Notes: generated by a model from the letters alone, not told the origin. A DNA stretch of 64,000 nucleotides from Geosiphon pyriformis (GCA_016748015.1 JAAOMT010000369.1:62001-126000); one strand, 5' to 3'. Counted from the stretch's first letter, positions 1-11,894 are shown. A program made the numbers and translations.

Positions 1-1633
1 TTCCTTTTGGTCTTATGATGGAGTGCCTATGTCTAAGGTTTTGGGTGAGTCAAGGTTTCTCAGATTTCTCCCTTCCCTTCGGTGGTATGGTATTGCCTTT
101 GTGGATCAACTTTGCGACTGTCATGGTGCTATTTATAATTGGCATACTTTCAAGTAGTGGAAGAGATTGGATCTCCGTGGCCCAGTTCCTGAGTGGTTCA
201 AGCATTCTGTTTTGTTTCTCAATAGTGTGGGATCTTCTCACGCTCAGTCTTTTGTTTTGGGTGATGGTGATCCTTCGAACATTTTTAAGTCTAGTGAATT
301 TATGTCTGTTTGTAATTGTCTCTTGGCGACTGGTACTAGCAGCCTGTCAGTATATACGAATAGGTCTCTCAGTAATCTTGGCATGGTTGGCTGTAGAGCT
401 GGCACTGCTGTTTTTTTTGAGGACATTGGTTTGGATTTGGGCATTAGTGTATTGGGTTTGATGTTGTCTACTTTGGTGGAATTGCAGACTGTTGTCTTAG
501 CTCTGGAGTGTGTTCTCTCATCAAGCTCTGTTTGTTTGTTTTCAGATAGTCAATTGGCTTTGGATGCTTGCAGATCAGAGTTGGGTCTAGTGCATCCCAA
601 TTTTCGTAATCAGTGCTGGGTCAAACATCATCATATTGTCAATGTAATTTGCAGTAAGAAGTTGAGGGTTAGTTTTCACAAGATAAAGGGTCATTCTGGT
701 GTTTCGGGAAACAAGCATGCTAACACGATTGCTGATACCACTTCTTTTTCCAATTGGTATCTTCCTCCTCACTTGAGTGAACACTTCTTGTCGGCTGATG
801 GTGATATTGTTTCTGGAAATTCAAGACATTTTGTTCGTGATATTTATCGTTCTATTTGTCGTGCACAATGAGAGGTTGGTTCTGGTTCTGGGGTTTTGGT
901 GGGCAGCTTGTCTTTTGAGATTAATTGGCCCCATTCATCATTGGTATGGCATTCTGATTTGCACATGGCTGCAGGTTTCACCAGCAGGTCTTCATTCAGT
1001 ATACATACTTACTTTATAAAGTCTTTACACCATTAGCTGCTGGTTGCTGTTTGAAAGTGCCTCTACAATAGACATTATCCTAGCGTGTTGTGCTTGTATT
1101 GTGGTGAGGTGGAGGTGTTGGATCATGTGTTCTCTTGCAAGGTTGATGAGTCTGTTTGATGTCAATTGTTGGATTCTCATGTAGGGTCCTGGAAGGTGTT
1201 TTCTGGTTCCTCTCATTCTTCCTCAGGTATATTACAGCTGTTATCTTCTGGTGTTTCTGATTCCTTTGTGTCCATGGCTCTTTTTAAGGACTTCATTTTC
1301 AATGGGTGGTTTTGCGAGGCTGTTTCCGTTTTTCATGACCCCAAAATTGCTATTTTGGAGATTGTCAAGTTTGTGCACTCTCTTGGTCTTGCTTTCAAGG
1401 AGGATGTCTGGTCAGTTCATGTTAAGCATTGTGTGTATATGAAGAAGAATGGTCTGATCCTGCTAGATAGTTCGGCCATCATTTCGGTTCATGGTTTGGC
1501 TTCGAGGTTCTCTGCAAGAGTAGTTAGGTTACTTGGCATCACTAATGCTTTGGGTGTTCATTTTGGTTTTCGCAAGTCTTGCTTGTTTTTTTCAGGCATA
1601 GGTGATTCGGTATCAGTTCATATAGCTGGGTAG
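1..1633 (+). pseudogene. LINE-A: 3' part of non-LTR retrotransposon ORF2 (RNase H to C-terminus)
   Basis: This is the last third of a LINE ORF2 that enters from the left edge. RNase H-like motifs are read in order: a first strand ending SVYTNRSLSNLG (about 340-385), where the usual catalytic Asp of TDxS is Asn; VELQTVVLALE (about 475-510); LFSDSQLALDA (about 535-570); and KIKGHSGVSGN (about 682-715). After an in-frame TGA at 869, the frame continues to a CX2CX7HX4C zinc knuckle (CLYCGEVEVLDHVFSC, about 1093-1140) and a conserved C-terminal block ending SVSVHIAG. The TGA replaces a Trp that is intact in LINE-D (HACWKVG). Reading frame is otherwise well kept, so this is one of the youngest copies. 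The endonuclease and polymerase parts lie outside the window. It is inactive as it stands. Confidence 0.85.
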
Positions 1634-1768
1634 TGTTGTTCTGATCGGCCCAAGTGGCTGGTCATGTGTAGATAGTGCATGATTCACGCTTAGTTTAGAT
1701 CGATTTCTCAATATATAGTGCTAGGTAATATTTGGACCTCACTCGTTAAATAATAATAATAATAAAAA
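1634..1768 (+). repeat. LINE-A 3' tail, shared by all LINE copies here
   Basis: About 125 bases after the ORF2 stop, ending CACTCGTTAAATAATAATAA and an A-rich run. The same tail, with substitutions, ends LINE-C (11895-12023), LINE-D, LINE-E, LINE-G, LINE-H and several decayed copies. It is the likely 3' recognition region for target-primed reverse transcription. Confidence 0.8.
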
Positions 1769-1960
1769 AATTAAAATAAATTTTTTTTAACTATTTCATA
1801 AAAAATTTTTTACAATTTATTATTAAGTAAAATAAAAAATTATAAAACTATAAAATACATACTAAATTATTAAAAAAACAGATTTTTTGCAATTAATATT
1901 TTTATAAATAATATAATATAAATAATTTATAAATATATTATTATAAAAATTTCTTTTTTT
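1769..1960. other. AT-rich spacer
   Basis: Almost pure A/T between the LINE-A tail and the first recognisable part of LINE-B. I see no gene, tail or repeat unit in it. Confidence 0.5.
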
Positions 1961-2059
1961 TTATATTCAAAATTCTCCAAAGAACTAACTTAATAAAAAA
2001 AAATTATTTTCATATTTTTTTCTGTTATTTTATTTTTGCAGTTTTTTAAAACATAAATT

Positions 2060-3235
2060 TTTTTATTATTATTTTAACAATTATTACTAATAGTATTATA
2101 TTCAAAAAAAAATCAGCTTATATTATTGCTTTAAGCTCGATAAATAGAAATTTAATATAAAAATCTAAAGTATTAATTAATAAGATAAAACACTCAGATA
2201 ATAAAGCAAATTTAAAGTTTAAGATATTATTATATAATATTAGTTAATTTAAAAATATGAATACTTTTTCTAATAATATAATTAAAAATTTGATTATATA
2301 TAATATTAGTTATAATACTAAAAATAAAAGTAAGGAGTTTTTGGATTTTTGTACTAATATTTTAAAGACAAAACAATTTAATTCTAAAAAAATAGTAATT
2401 TTTTTTTGGTTTATATAATTTTAGCTTTAATAATAATAATAATGTTTTTAATTTCTATTACTTTTGTTAACTAGTTTTATTTTGCATTTAAATATTTATA
2501 TTAAAAAAAAAAGCTTTAATTAAGTCAAATTATTTATGTTAAATGTTAATTTTTTGGCTATATTTAACAAAAACCTAAATAACAAACTCAAATTTGTAAA
2601 ATAAATTTTCTATAAAATCAATGATTTTAGAAAAGTATTAACTTTTTTAAAATTTAAAGCATTATTAATATATTATTTATGTTCAATACTAGTTTTAAAA
2701 CTACTAAACAGCTAACTATAAAAAAAATCAATATTAAATTAGATTGGAAATTATAATTAAAAAAATTCTATAGATCTTTTTAAATTGGTACTTGAATTAA
2801 TATTATCTAGATTTAATAAAATTGTTTTTATTAAAATATAGTTTATTGGTTTTTGGCAAAATACTTTAATTGAGTTTAAAAATTTTGAAATTATTAATTT
2901 GGTTGTTTTCAAATAATTAATTTTGTTAAAAAAATTTAGTATATATTGTTAATATCAATACTAATAAATTAATATAGAATTTAAAAAACTATTATTATGC
3001 TTTATTATATATTTTACTAATATGCACTACTGTTTATAATATTTTAAACTTAGTTTAATTTTATGATAAGAAAATATGTTTTATGTTCTGTAATTTTGTT
3101 TTCTATATATAATATACTATGCTGTTATGTGTTTTAAGTTTGTTAAAGATAAGGATACTATTATTTATTTAACTTTTGTTTTTAAAAACATTGACTTGGT
3201 TTGGACTGGTTTATTATAATTAAATAATTTATATT
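2060..3235 (+). pseudogene. LINE-B decayed ORF1 remnant
   Basis: No long open frame survives. The stretch can be threaded onto LINE-D and LINE-F ORF1 in order: an N-terminal part (about 2110-2400), the RRM-like block with ...LVFGKIL... in place of ...LIGMWQKA... (about 2760-2900), the block ALLYILLICTTVYNIL matching TLLYTLLMDTTVHDLS (about 3000-3050), and NIDLVWTGL (about 3190-3220). The CCHC knuckle that should follow is lost at the internal deletion junction. Assignment rests on pattern matching of degenerate sequence. Confidence 0.6.
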
Positions 3236-3264
3236 ATTTTATAATTTTTTTATTAAATTTATAA

Positions 3265-5090
3265 ATCATAATAATAATTACTGAATTTATAATGAATTGA
3301 ATTAAAGCAAAATTTTTTCATCTCTTTTTTAACATATTTTCTATAATTTTTTTTTGTGTAAAGTCAAAAAACAAAAAAAAGTGTATAATTATAAAATTAA
3401 TTTTAAGTTTATTGCTAAAACAAATTATGTTGAAATTCAAGTTAATTTAATATTATTTTTTATTACTAATGTCTTTGTTAATAACACAATTTGTGTAAAA
3501 AGCAGTTAAACTATTACTTAGTATATTTTGAATATTATGTGTGATTTTTTTCGAAATAATAATATTTTAATAATAATAAAACCATAACCATTTTTATTAA
3601 TTAAAAAATTAGTGTTTTTTTCTAACAATCAGTAGTTTGCTTATTTTAATTGTCAAAAAGAGAAAAATTTACAAATACTTAAGTATTTTTATGTTTATAA
3701 ATAATTTATTAAAGCTTAATTTAACCAAAACTTATTTAAATATTAGGTTTTTCACAGACAAAATTTTAAAAAAAATTATTATTAATAAACAGTTTTTATA
3801 TTTGGTCTTAGTAGTATTTTATTCTATTATTAGTTTTAGGATTTTATTTAATTTTATTTCTAATAATATATGTAATAAATAAAATACTCTAATTTATAAG
3901 AACTTAAAATTAAAGTCTAATTTGTTTTTGAACTTTTTAAGTAATACAATCTATTATTTTTTTTGTATTATTTAAAGACTTTTAAACAAATACAAATTGA
4001 ATACAAATTGATTTCTCTCTTGTGTTTTTTAAATACAAATAATATTATAAATTGGCTTTTTGGTTATAGATTCTTGAATCTTTAAGTATTGAATTGGTTT
4101 TTTTGTTATTTTTTGCTTTTTTTGGTTTGTTTTTATGTTAGTCCAATCAAAAATTTTTTGGCTAGTATAATTAAGATTTTTTGAGATTATAATTTGTTTT
4201 TGAATGGTTTTTTGTCTTTGGTATTTTAGTTTTTTAAGAGTATTCTAATGTTTATGGTTTTTAATAATTCAGTTTTTTTTAAAATTTGTTATTTGATTAA
4301 ACATTTTGGCATTGCTTTTATTGAATAGCTGCATAATAAAAATGATAGAGTTTTTAACTAGAAGAATTTAAATATTAGAAATAATTTAATCTTTATGACT
4401 TAATTTTTTTATGGTTTTTACTAGTAGCAATATATTTGAATACTTTTTTAGTTTAACAAATTTTTTTTTTATAAAAATTATTTAGCTTTCAAATGTTTTA
4501 AGTTTTAATGAATTTTGTCAAATATGTAATAAGTTGCTAAATGCTAATTTTTTTATATTTTTATTTACATTGATAATTTTTTAAAAAGTTTGGATTTAAT
4601 AGACATAAAAACTAATATTGTAGTATTTTTTAATAGTTTATATTTTGGTATTAGTATTAAAGTATTTAGTCTGGTATTATTTATTTTGGCCAAGTTGCAA
4701 ACTATTGTATTGACTTTAAAATATATTTTTCTTTTTTGTATAGTTAAAGTTTTTTTAAATAATTAAATAATCTTAAATGTTTGTTTATCAAAACTGGTCT
4801 TGGTATTATCTAATTTTTATAACTATTATTAGATAAAATATTGTCATATTGCTAAAATAATTAATAAAAAAAATTTACATATGTTTTAATCTAAAATTAA
4901 AGACCATTTTGGTGTTTTTAATAATAATAAAGTTAATATATTGGTTAGTACTGTATTTTTTTCAAATTTGGTGCTTTTAACTAAAGTTAATGAAAAATTT
5001 TTAAGAGCTAATAGTACATATATGTTTAAAAATACAAGATATTTTGTTTATAAGATTTTTTAAACAGTTTATTATACTTATTGAAAAGCC
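3265..5090 (+). pseudogene. LINE-B decayed ORF2 remnant (RT palm to RNase H)
   Basis: Threading against LINE-C and LINE-E gives the RT active-site region as FVNN (about 3470-3482, FVDD in LINE-C), then the RT thumb region TYLNIRFFTDKILKK and KQFLYLVLVVF (3730-3820). The last open piece is 3637-3882. RNase H follows with AKLQTIVLTL (about 4690-4720), KIKDHFGV (about 4893-4917) and RYFVYKIF (about 5038-5060). Stops occur at Gln, Trp and Arg positions throughout. It breaks at 5101 where LINE-C inserted, and the C-terminal part is at 12035-12596 and 28054-28345. Confidence 0.75.
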
Positions 5091-5101
5091 AATTGTAATA
5101 T
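5091..5101. repeat. Left target-site duplication of LINE-C
   Basis: AATTGTAATAT here is repeated exactly at 12024-12034, just after the A-rich end of LINE-C. Joining LINE-B across the pair restores a continuous match to LINE-G around its C-terminal region. Confidence 0.85.
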
Positions 5102-5248
5102 ATAACAGATACACATAAAAAATCTTCTTTTTGTTAACCTCCAGACCACGACGAGACCTAAAGATTTTTTTGGAGAAATTGTTTTTTTTTCTTCTTTTCC
5201 CCTTAGTTTCTTTAAGCCATTTCTTCTACCGAACACCTTTTTGTTGTA

Positions 5249-7220
5249 ATGGAACTGGTGGGCTCATCTGCTGGAGGTTCTGGCTTGGTTTCGGCAGGTT
5301 TGGAGACCCGCCTAAATGCTAAAAAGAATCGGTTGGACAGTGTGTACTTTTGCAATGCATCTCACAAGAAACCAAAGAAGCCTGTTGTGGATAATGGTTT
5401 GATTGACTCGTCTATAGGCCTTTTAAGTTTGGTAAGTGTTGTCGGTGCTGGTGAGAAATCTGTGATATCTTGGAGTAGTGACATCAGTAGTGAAGTTAGC
5501 AGTGTCAGCAAACTGTCGGATGTCAAGAATATGAAGAACATAGTTATTGAAGAAACAAGCTATGTGGATTCAGACAACTTGGTGCTCAATAATGTCATGG
5601 ATAACTCTACGCCATGGAGAATATGCACTTGTACCTATGTGTTAGACCAGCTGCTGAAAGCTCCTTTGTTCACTAATCTAAGTGACAATGATAATAATGA
5701 CATTTTGATGCTCCCGTCACCCAAATTTGATGGTTTCAGGCAGATTCCAATTATCAGATTACATGTTTCGAATAAACAGAATTTCGATTTGGCCAAATCT
5801 TTTGTGTTGGACATTGATTTTTCTGCAGTGCTTGGTAAAACTTCCAGTAACAAATTGATGAATGTAAAAAAAATTTTTTATTGAATTGATGGTTTTGGGA
5901 GGGCATTGACTCCCTCAAAGTTTCCTGAGATCATTAGATCTTCATTTACTTCTGAGAAAAGTTTGATAAAGATGAGAGAAATGGCAGTCAGTGAGAAAAT
6001 CTTAGTTAATGATGATGTCAAAAAAGCAAACAGCCATTCAGATTAGGAGGTGATCATCAAAGAAATCTCAGTAGATCTTCACAGATTGGCAGTTGAATCA
6101 GTATTTTCTAAATTTGGTGAGATTGTGTCCATCAAGATACAGCTGATTGGTCTTTGGCAAAAGATTCTGGTTGAATTCAAATCGTTTGAAGTAGCCAGTC
6201 TGGTTGCATCTAAATAATTGGTTCTCATGGAAAAGAATTTGGTGCATGTGGCTTTGGCAGTTAGTGATAAACAAATGTGGATATTGAGAGATTAGCATTG
6301 GGCATTGTTTTATACTCTTCCAGTTGGCACTACTGCTCATGATCTTTTTGGTCTATTGGATTCATATAGTAGAAAGACCTGTGTTATTGGCCATAATCCG
6401 GTTACATATGTTTGAGATAGGTGTGCTGTTATTTGTTTTGCTGATGAAGCTTCCAAGTTGGCTGCTTTTGGTTCAGTTTCGGTTCTTAAGGAAGTGAGTT
6501 TGCACTGGGCTGGTCTTTCTCTGGCTCACTGCGCTGCATGCAAACAGTATGGTCATACTAGTGGAGTGTGTTTAGTAGGTGAGAATTCTGGTAGCTGTGG
6601 GAAAAGGGTGGTGACCAATCTGGATTGTGTTTGTTTGGCCAGTATTTATAAGAAGAAGCAGGCACCTATTACTTATCCAGTCTCTTTTAGTGGCAGAACT
6701 TGGGTGTCAGTAGTTGGTGCTCCTTCAGTATGTAGTTTTCATGGTAATGGTTCAATTCTTGGTTCCAACAAAGTTGGTAAACCTCTTCCTTCTGTTGTAA
6801 ATGATTTGGAAGAGTGTTTGGTAAATATTGAAAGCAGTCTCATCAGCTTCGCGGAACAAATTGGTGAATTGGCTAAGAAGTTGGATTCACTCATGCTGGC
6901 AGTTCCCCAGCCTAGCCCTGGATGTTAGCTGCCAGTGACCCCCCCCCCCCCCCCCCCCCCCNNNNNNNNNNNNNNNNNNNNCCCCCCCCCCCCCCCCCCC
7001 CCCGTTGCAGAATCAAGGGGAGGATATAGTAATGAGAGTGGATTCGGGTGATGCTACTGGTGATGAGACTGCTGCTGTTATGAGTTCAACTGCCTTACCT
7101 GAGGTTGTAAAATTGGAGAACATGTTGGAAGGTCTTGTTGCTTTAGTCATGAGCCTATTAGTGCACTTGAATGGTTTGGCTTTGGCAGGTGGTACTCCTC
7201 TTTTACCTCCTTTTCAATAA
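5249..7220 (+). pseudogene. LINE-C ORF1 (RRM-like and CCHC RNA-binding protein)
   Basis: ORF1 proteins bind the element RNA. From the ATG at 5249 one frame runs to 6928 with no frameshift, but with stops at 5882, 6044, 6215, 6293, 6413 and 6926. In order it shows a Ser/Asn-rich N-terminus, the family block DGFGRALTPSKFP (about 5888-5926), an RRM-like region (about 6050-6250, VFSKFGEIVSIKIQL), a CCHC knuckle CAACKQYGHTSGVC (about 6530-6575), and a Leu-rich C-terminal segment that may be coiled coil (about 6800-6900). After the poly-C/N gap it resumes at about 7005-7220, matching the end of LINE-E ORF1. The stops at 6044 and 6293 are Gln, and 6215 is Trp, in LINE-F. The 6926 stop is also present in LINE-E. 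Confidence 0.85.
6939..7003. other. Poly-C tract containing a 20-N assembly gap
   Basis: Twenty-three C (6939-6961), twenty N (6962-6981), then twenty-two C (6982-7003). The equivalent place in LINE-E has a short T run (seven on the minus strand, near 35405). True length is unknown, so the frame relation of the two sides cannot be read. Confidence 0.9.
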
Positions 7221-7231
7221 GTGGTCTGGTA

Positions 7232-10200
7232 TAGAAAATTGTTACATGTAATGTTCGTGGATTGAACAATCTTGCAAAGCAAGATAATATAATTTGTTGG
7301 CACAAGGATATGAACAATTAGGTTTCTATTTTTATAGAGTCAAAGCTTAAAAGAAAAGCTTGCCCATGGCTGACCAACAAATTTGATGGTGTTTGGGTTT
7401 TTATTTCTGGTCTGGATTCTGGTTCTTTGGGTGCTGGAGTGTTAATCATGGTGAATTCTTTTTTGGTAAAACATGTTTGCAAGGTCTCTGAAGTGTCTGG
7501 TTGGCTCCTATCCATCAAGTTGCTTTTCAAAATAAACTTTCAGTGTCTATTTTGGGGCTCTATGCTGGTGCTTCATCAGTGGTTTGGTTTTCTCAGGCTG
7601 GTAAAATCAACTCTTTCATTGCTAAAGCTATTAATAAGTCTTCTTTTGTTATTCTTGGTGGTAATTTTAATGAGAATGGTTTTCACAAATGTGCCAGTTT
7701 TAAGAAATGTTTTGATTTGGGTTTAATTAACTCTCTGGGGGAGAGCTCTTTTGTGAAGTCACTTACTTGGTGCAATTCTCATGGTATCTCTAAGACAATT
7801 GACTATGTGTTTGTTTCTTCTAATTTGGTTGGTGTGATAGTAGATTATGGTGTGGATGGCATTGAGAACTATTTTAATACCAATCACAAGGCTGTTTATG
7901 TTTTTGTGGGACTGGGTGGCCTGCTCAATGTTCGGTTAAACTCACTGTGCAAACAAGCAAATAGAGATCATTGAAAGTATGATATCAATAATGCCAGTAA
8001 GATTGAGTGGTCAGAATTCAGGAATGCTATGGCTGCTAATGCTATTATGTTCTCAGATAAGTTTGATGCAGCTAAGCAGTTTTCTGATCTGGATGCAATA
8101 TGGGACATTGTTTATAAGGTTATGGTTTTTTTGGCTGGTGGAATGTTCAAGAAAAAATGGTTTAAGGGTTTTAAGTGTGTTTTTAATAAGGTTTCTTCTC
8201 GATTTCATAAACTGGAGCTACTTGTGTCTAAACTGGTGAAGACTTCTCGGTCGGTTTCTGGCAGAGATTTTGCCTCATTGTTGGATACTTGGAACAGGAT
8301 AGATTTTGTAAGCACTTTGCCAGTGAATTCTCTGTTTCTTTCTGGCGCTGGTTTTGATGTGATTCATTCTGGGCTGGCTAAGGCAAAGAAGTTTTACTGC
8401 TCTTCTAAGTTGTTGGAATCTAAGCATGCTAAAGAATCTAGTATAAGACAGGCTATTAGAAGGAAAATGGAGAGTTTTGAAGTGGATAAAAGTCATACCA
8501 TTAGAAGTGTTTTGGAGTGTCTTTTTCGTAAAGTGGTGTTGGATCATTTGGTGAATGGTGGGGAGTTGGTCTTAAAGCCTGATTTGGTTAAGTTTAAGGT
8601 GGATGGAATTATGGAGGGTTGGACTAGAAAACGAGTGGTGGCTTCTGATATTTCTGGTAATTGGCCAAGGCAATTTTGGCCTTTGGATCATGTCTTCAAT
8701 AGTGCCTTCTCTAATGTAATGCATTCAATCAGTTTTGATGAGATGTTTGGTGTTATTTTAAATTTGCCCAATGGGAAAGCAGCTGGTTTTTCTGGTATTA
8801 TTAATGAACTTTGGAAACACTGTGATAAGTCAGTCTTGGATATGCTTTTGGTGTTCTTAAATTTTTGTTTGGGTTGTAAGTCAGTGCTTGGACCTTGGAG
8901 GGAAGCCTGAGTTTCGATGATTCCAAGTGGGAGGAGGTTCTTACAAATACCCATCCTATTGCTTTGATTAAAACAGCTCACAAAATCCTTTCCAAGATTC
9001 TTTCAGATCAGATCTCTCTGGCTTGTAGCACTTTTGATGTTCTCTGTGGAGACAATTTTTCTGTCCTGAAAAGTACATCTACTCAATCGCTTATCTTCAC
9101 TATTGGTTCAGTAATCGAAGATGCTTTAGAAAAGAACTGAGAATTGTGGCTGGTTTTACAGGATATATGCAAAGCTTATGATTCTGTTGGTTGGAAGCAT
9201 CTCAAGAAAAGTTTGGTTAGGATCAAAATGTGTGACAAATTTATCAGATTTTTTGGTAGCATTCATAATGGTTGCACTAACAAAGTGATAACAGATTTTG
9301 GTTTGACTGATGGATATTATGTTCATGATAGATTAGATTAGGAGGAGGTTTTTTTGCCACTTCTCTGGCATATATTTTATGACTCACTTTTGTGTGAGGT
9401 TAAGAAACAGGAAAGCATTTGTGATTACAGGTTGATTTTTCATTTCGTTTTTAAGACTGGCCAAATGGAATCTCAAGCTGGGCTGACGTCATTTCTGGCT
9501 GCTGGTGCTTTTGTTGATGATACTATCTGAGTCATTAGCAGCCAGGCTGCTACACAACACATCCTCAATGTTGCTAGTGATTTCTTTCGTTTAAATGACA
9601 TTTTAATAAACAATGACAAGACTGTGGCCATTTCTATCAACTGTCAAGTTGCTGCTCCTTGTCTGACTATTAGTAGTATGCCAATTTCCATCGCTAAAAG
9701 AAGTAAACCTCATTGTTATCTGGAGATTTTTTTGTCTTTTAAAGGTCTTTCAAAGCCTAGCTTGGTTAAGACACATTCGAATGTTCGGTTTTTCATCAAC
9801 TTTGTTCTGAGGAAAGCTATTTCAGATAAATAGTTTGCTTATTTGGTGTTTTCAGTTTTCTTTCCTATCATCAGCTACAGAACTCAGTTCAGTTTTATTC
9901 CTCTCAGTGTATGTAATAAGTGGGATGCTTTGATTCACAAAGGCCTGAAGTCCAAATCTGGGCTGCCTCTGGACTTTCCCAATGATGCACTTCATCATTC
10001 TTCCTTGTACAATTTAAGAACTTTTGAGCAGATTTAGGCTGAGAGCAAGTTGGCTTCTGTTATTGCTTTTGCAAATTCGGTTGGTGTTTTGGGTCACTTG
10101 TTTTCTCATAGGTCTTATGATCTCCAGGTTTTCAGCTGGCATCCTTATTACCCTTTGTTGTTTCCTGTTCATGTTAGAGTCAGCCCTTCAAACAACTTTT

Positions 10201-11894
10201 TGGCAGGTGTGGTTCATATTTTTTCTGGATGTGATTTGTCTTTGGGTGGTTTTCTAACTGGTGCTTTTCGTCTTTGGAGCGGTACTTCTATGTCTCTAGT
10301 TCTCAGCAAAACAATTTTTTTCAAATGTGTCTTTTCCCTCAGGCGTTATGGTATTGCTTTTGTAGAACAGCTGTGTGACTGGAATGGCATTGTTTTTAAT
10401 TGGAAGACTTTCAAGTGTTGGAAAAGACTGGATCCCCACGGCCCGGTCCCCTCCTGGTTTGATCTCTCTGTTCATTTTCTTGGTGGTGTAGCTTCTCCTT
10501 CTGATCGTTCCACTCATAATGGTGTTGGTAGTTCTTATAACATTTATCAGTCTCTTGGTTTTGGTGTTGTTTGTAATGATCTGTTGAATGTTGGTGCTGT
10601 CCGCCTATCTGTGTACACAGATGAATCTCTGAGTAACTTGGGCACTGTTGACATGTTAGCTGGGGCTGTGGTTTTCTTTAAGGACATTGATTTGGGTCTG
10701 GATGTGGAGGTTTCTGGTTTGGTTTCTTTTACTTTGGCGGAGTTGTAGGCCATTGCTTTAGCTTTTGAGTGTGTTCCTTCTTTTCATTCAGTTGACTTGT
10801 TTTCAGACAGCCAGGCGGCCATAGATGCTTACAGGTCAGAGTCTTTATTAGTTGGCCCTGATTTCAGAAATTGTTGTTGGATTGAGCATCGTCAAATTGC
10901 CAATGTCATTCATCGCAAAAATTTGGATGTCAATTGGATTAAGATTAAGGGCCATTTGGGTGTTTCAAGCAACAAATGTGCTAATGTGCTGGCTAAGGAT
11001 GCTGCACTTTCTGTCTGGCACCTGCTCTATTTGGTCAGTAAGAGGTTTTTGAAGGCTGGTGTTGGTATGGTTTCTGGCAATTCAAGGCATTTTGTTCATG
11101 ACTTATTCAGGTTGATCTATCATGCACATTGAGAGGTTGGTTCTGGTTCCTGGGTTGTTCCAGGTTGTTTGTGTGTTGATATTGACTGGTCAAGGTCTTC
11201 CCTGGTATAGCACCCAGATTCCCATATGGCGACTGGTTCTACTAATATTTGGACAGCTGGCTTTTATACATATTTTATAAAAGCTCTTTATTATTGCCTT
11301 CTTGTTGCTGTACAAAAGCATTTGTATGATAGAGGTTATCTCAGTGTAGTTTGTTTGTTCTGTGGTGAGGTTGAAGTCTCAGACCATATTTTTTTTTGCT
11401 CTTCTAACACTGATAGTCATGCCGGTTTGTTGGACACTTATACAGTTGCCTGGGAGGTGTGTTTTGATCTGTCTCGTTTTTTTTCATGCATATCGTAGTT
11501 GTTGTCAACTTGCATTTCAGATGTGACTGTCAGTACAATTCTGTGTAAAGGCTTTGTTTTTGGTGATTGGTATTACAAGTCTGTTTCTGTTTACAAGGAT
11601 CCTAAGGTGGCAGTGGTTAATGTTGTGAATTTTGTACATGAGTTCTGTCTTGTGTTTTATAATAATATCTGGCTGGTCTGTGTGAAACACCAGGCCATTA
11701 TGGAGAAGAATAAGCTGATTTCATGTGATAGTTCTATTCTTGTCACTGTTTCTGGTTTTTCTACGTGGCTTTTGGCTGGGATAATTAGGTTGTTGGGTAT
11801 TGATGATGTACTTGGCATCAGTTTTGGGTATCATAAGCGTTGTTTGTTTTATGCAGGTATTGGTGACATGGCTTCTATTCATATAAGTGCATAG
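7232..11894 (+). pseudogene. LINE-C ORF2 (endonuclease, reverse transcriptase, RNase H)
   Basis: This is the replication protein of the LINE. In order: AP-type endonuclease start NVRGLNN (about 7250), FVILGGNFNENG (about 7645-7680), KTIDYVFVSSN (about 7793-7825) and NTNHKAV (about 7878-7898). The RT follows with LQDICKAYDSVGW (about 9158-9196) and the active site FVDD (about 9513-9525). RNase H shows VYTDESL (about 10610-10630), DLFSDSQAA (about 10794-10820) and KIKGHLGVSSN (about 10944-10976). A CX2CX7HX4C knuckle is at about 11353-11400. One-base loss in an A run near 7529 and a small change near 8930 shift the frame. From about 8935 to 11894 the frame is continuous, broken only by stops at 9138, 9339, 9528, 9831, 10035, 10746, 11130, 11208 and 11496. 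Confidence 0.9.

Larger units (their letters stand above)
1960..5101 (+). mobile_element. LINE-B segment 1: highly AT-decayed, internally deleted LINE
   Basis: An old LINE copy in which nearly all G and C have become A or T. Residual protein similarity is still traceable. An ORF1 section (about 2060-3235) aligns with LINE-D ORF1, including KSKVLINKIKH against KSKVLLKKIKH and NIDLVWTGL against SVNLVWTGL. It is followed directly by the second half of ORF2 (about 3265-5090). Roughly 2.9 kb that in LINE-C separates these parts (rest of ORF1, endonuclease, start of RT) is missing. LINE-C interrupts it at 5091-5101, and it resumes at 12035. Confidence 0.75.
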
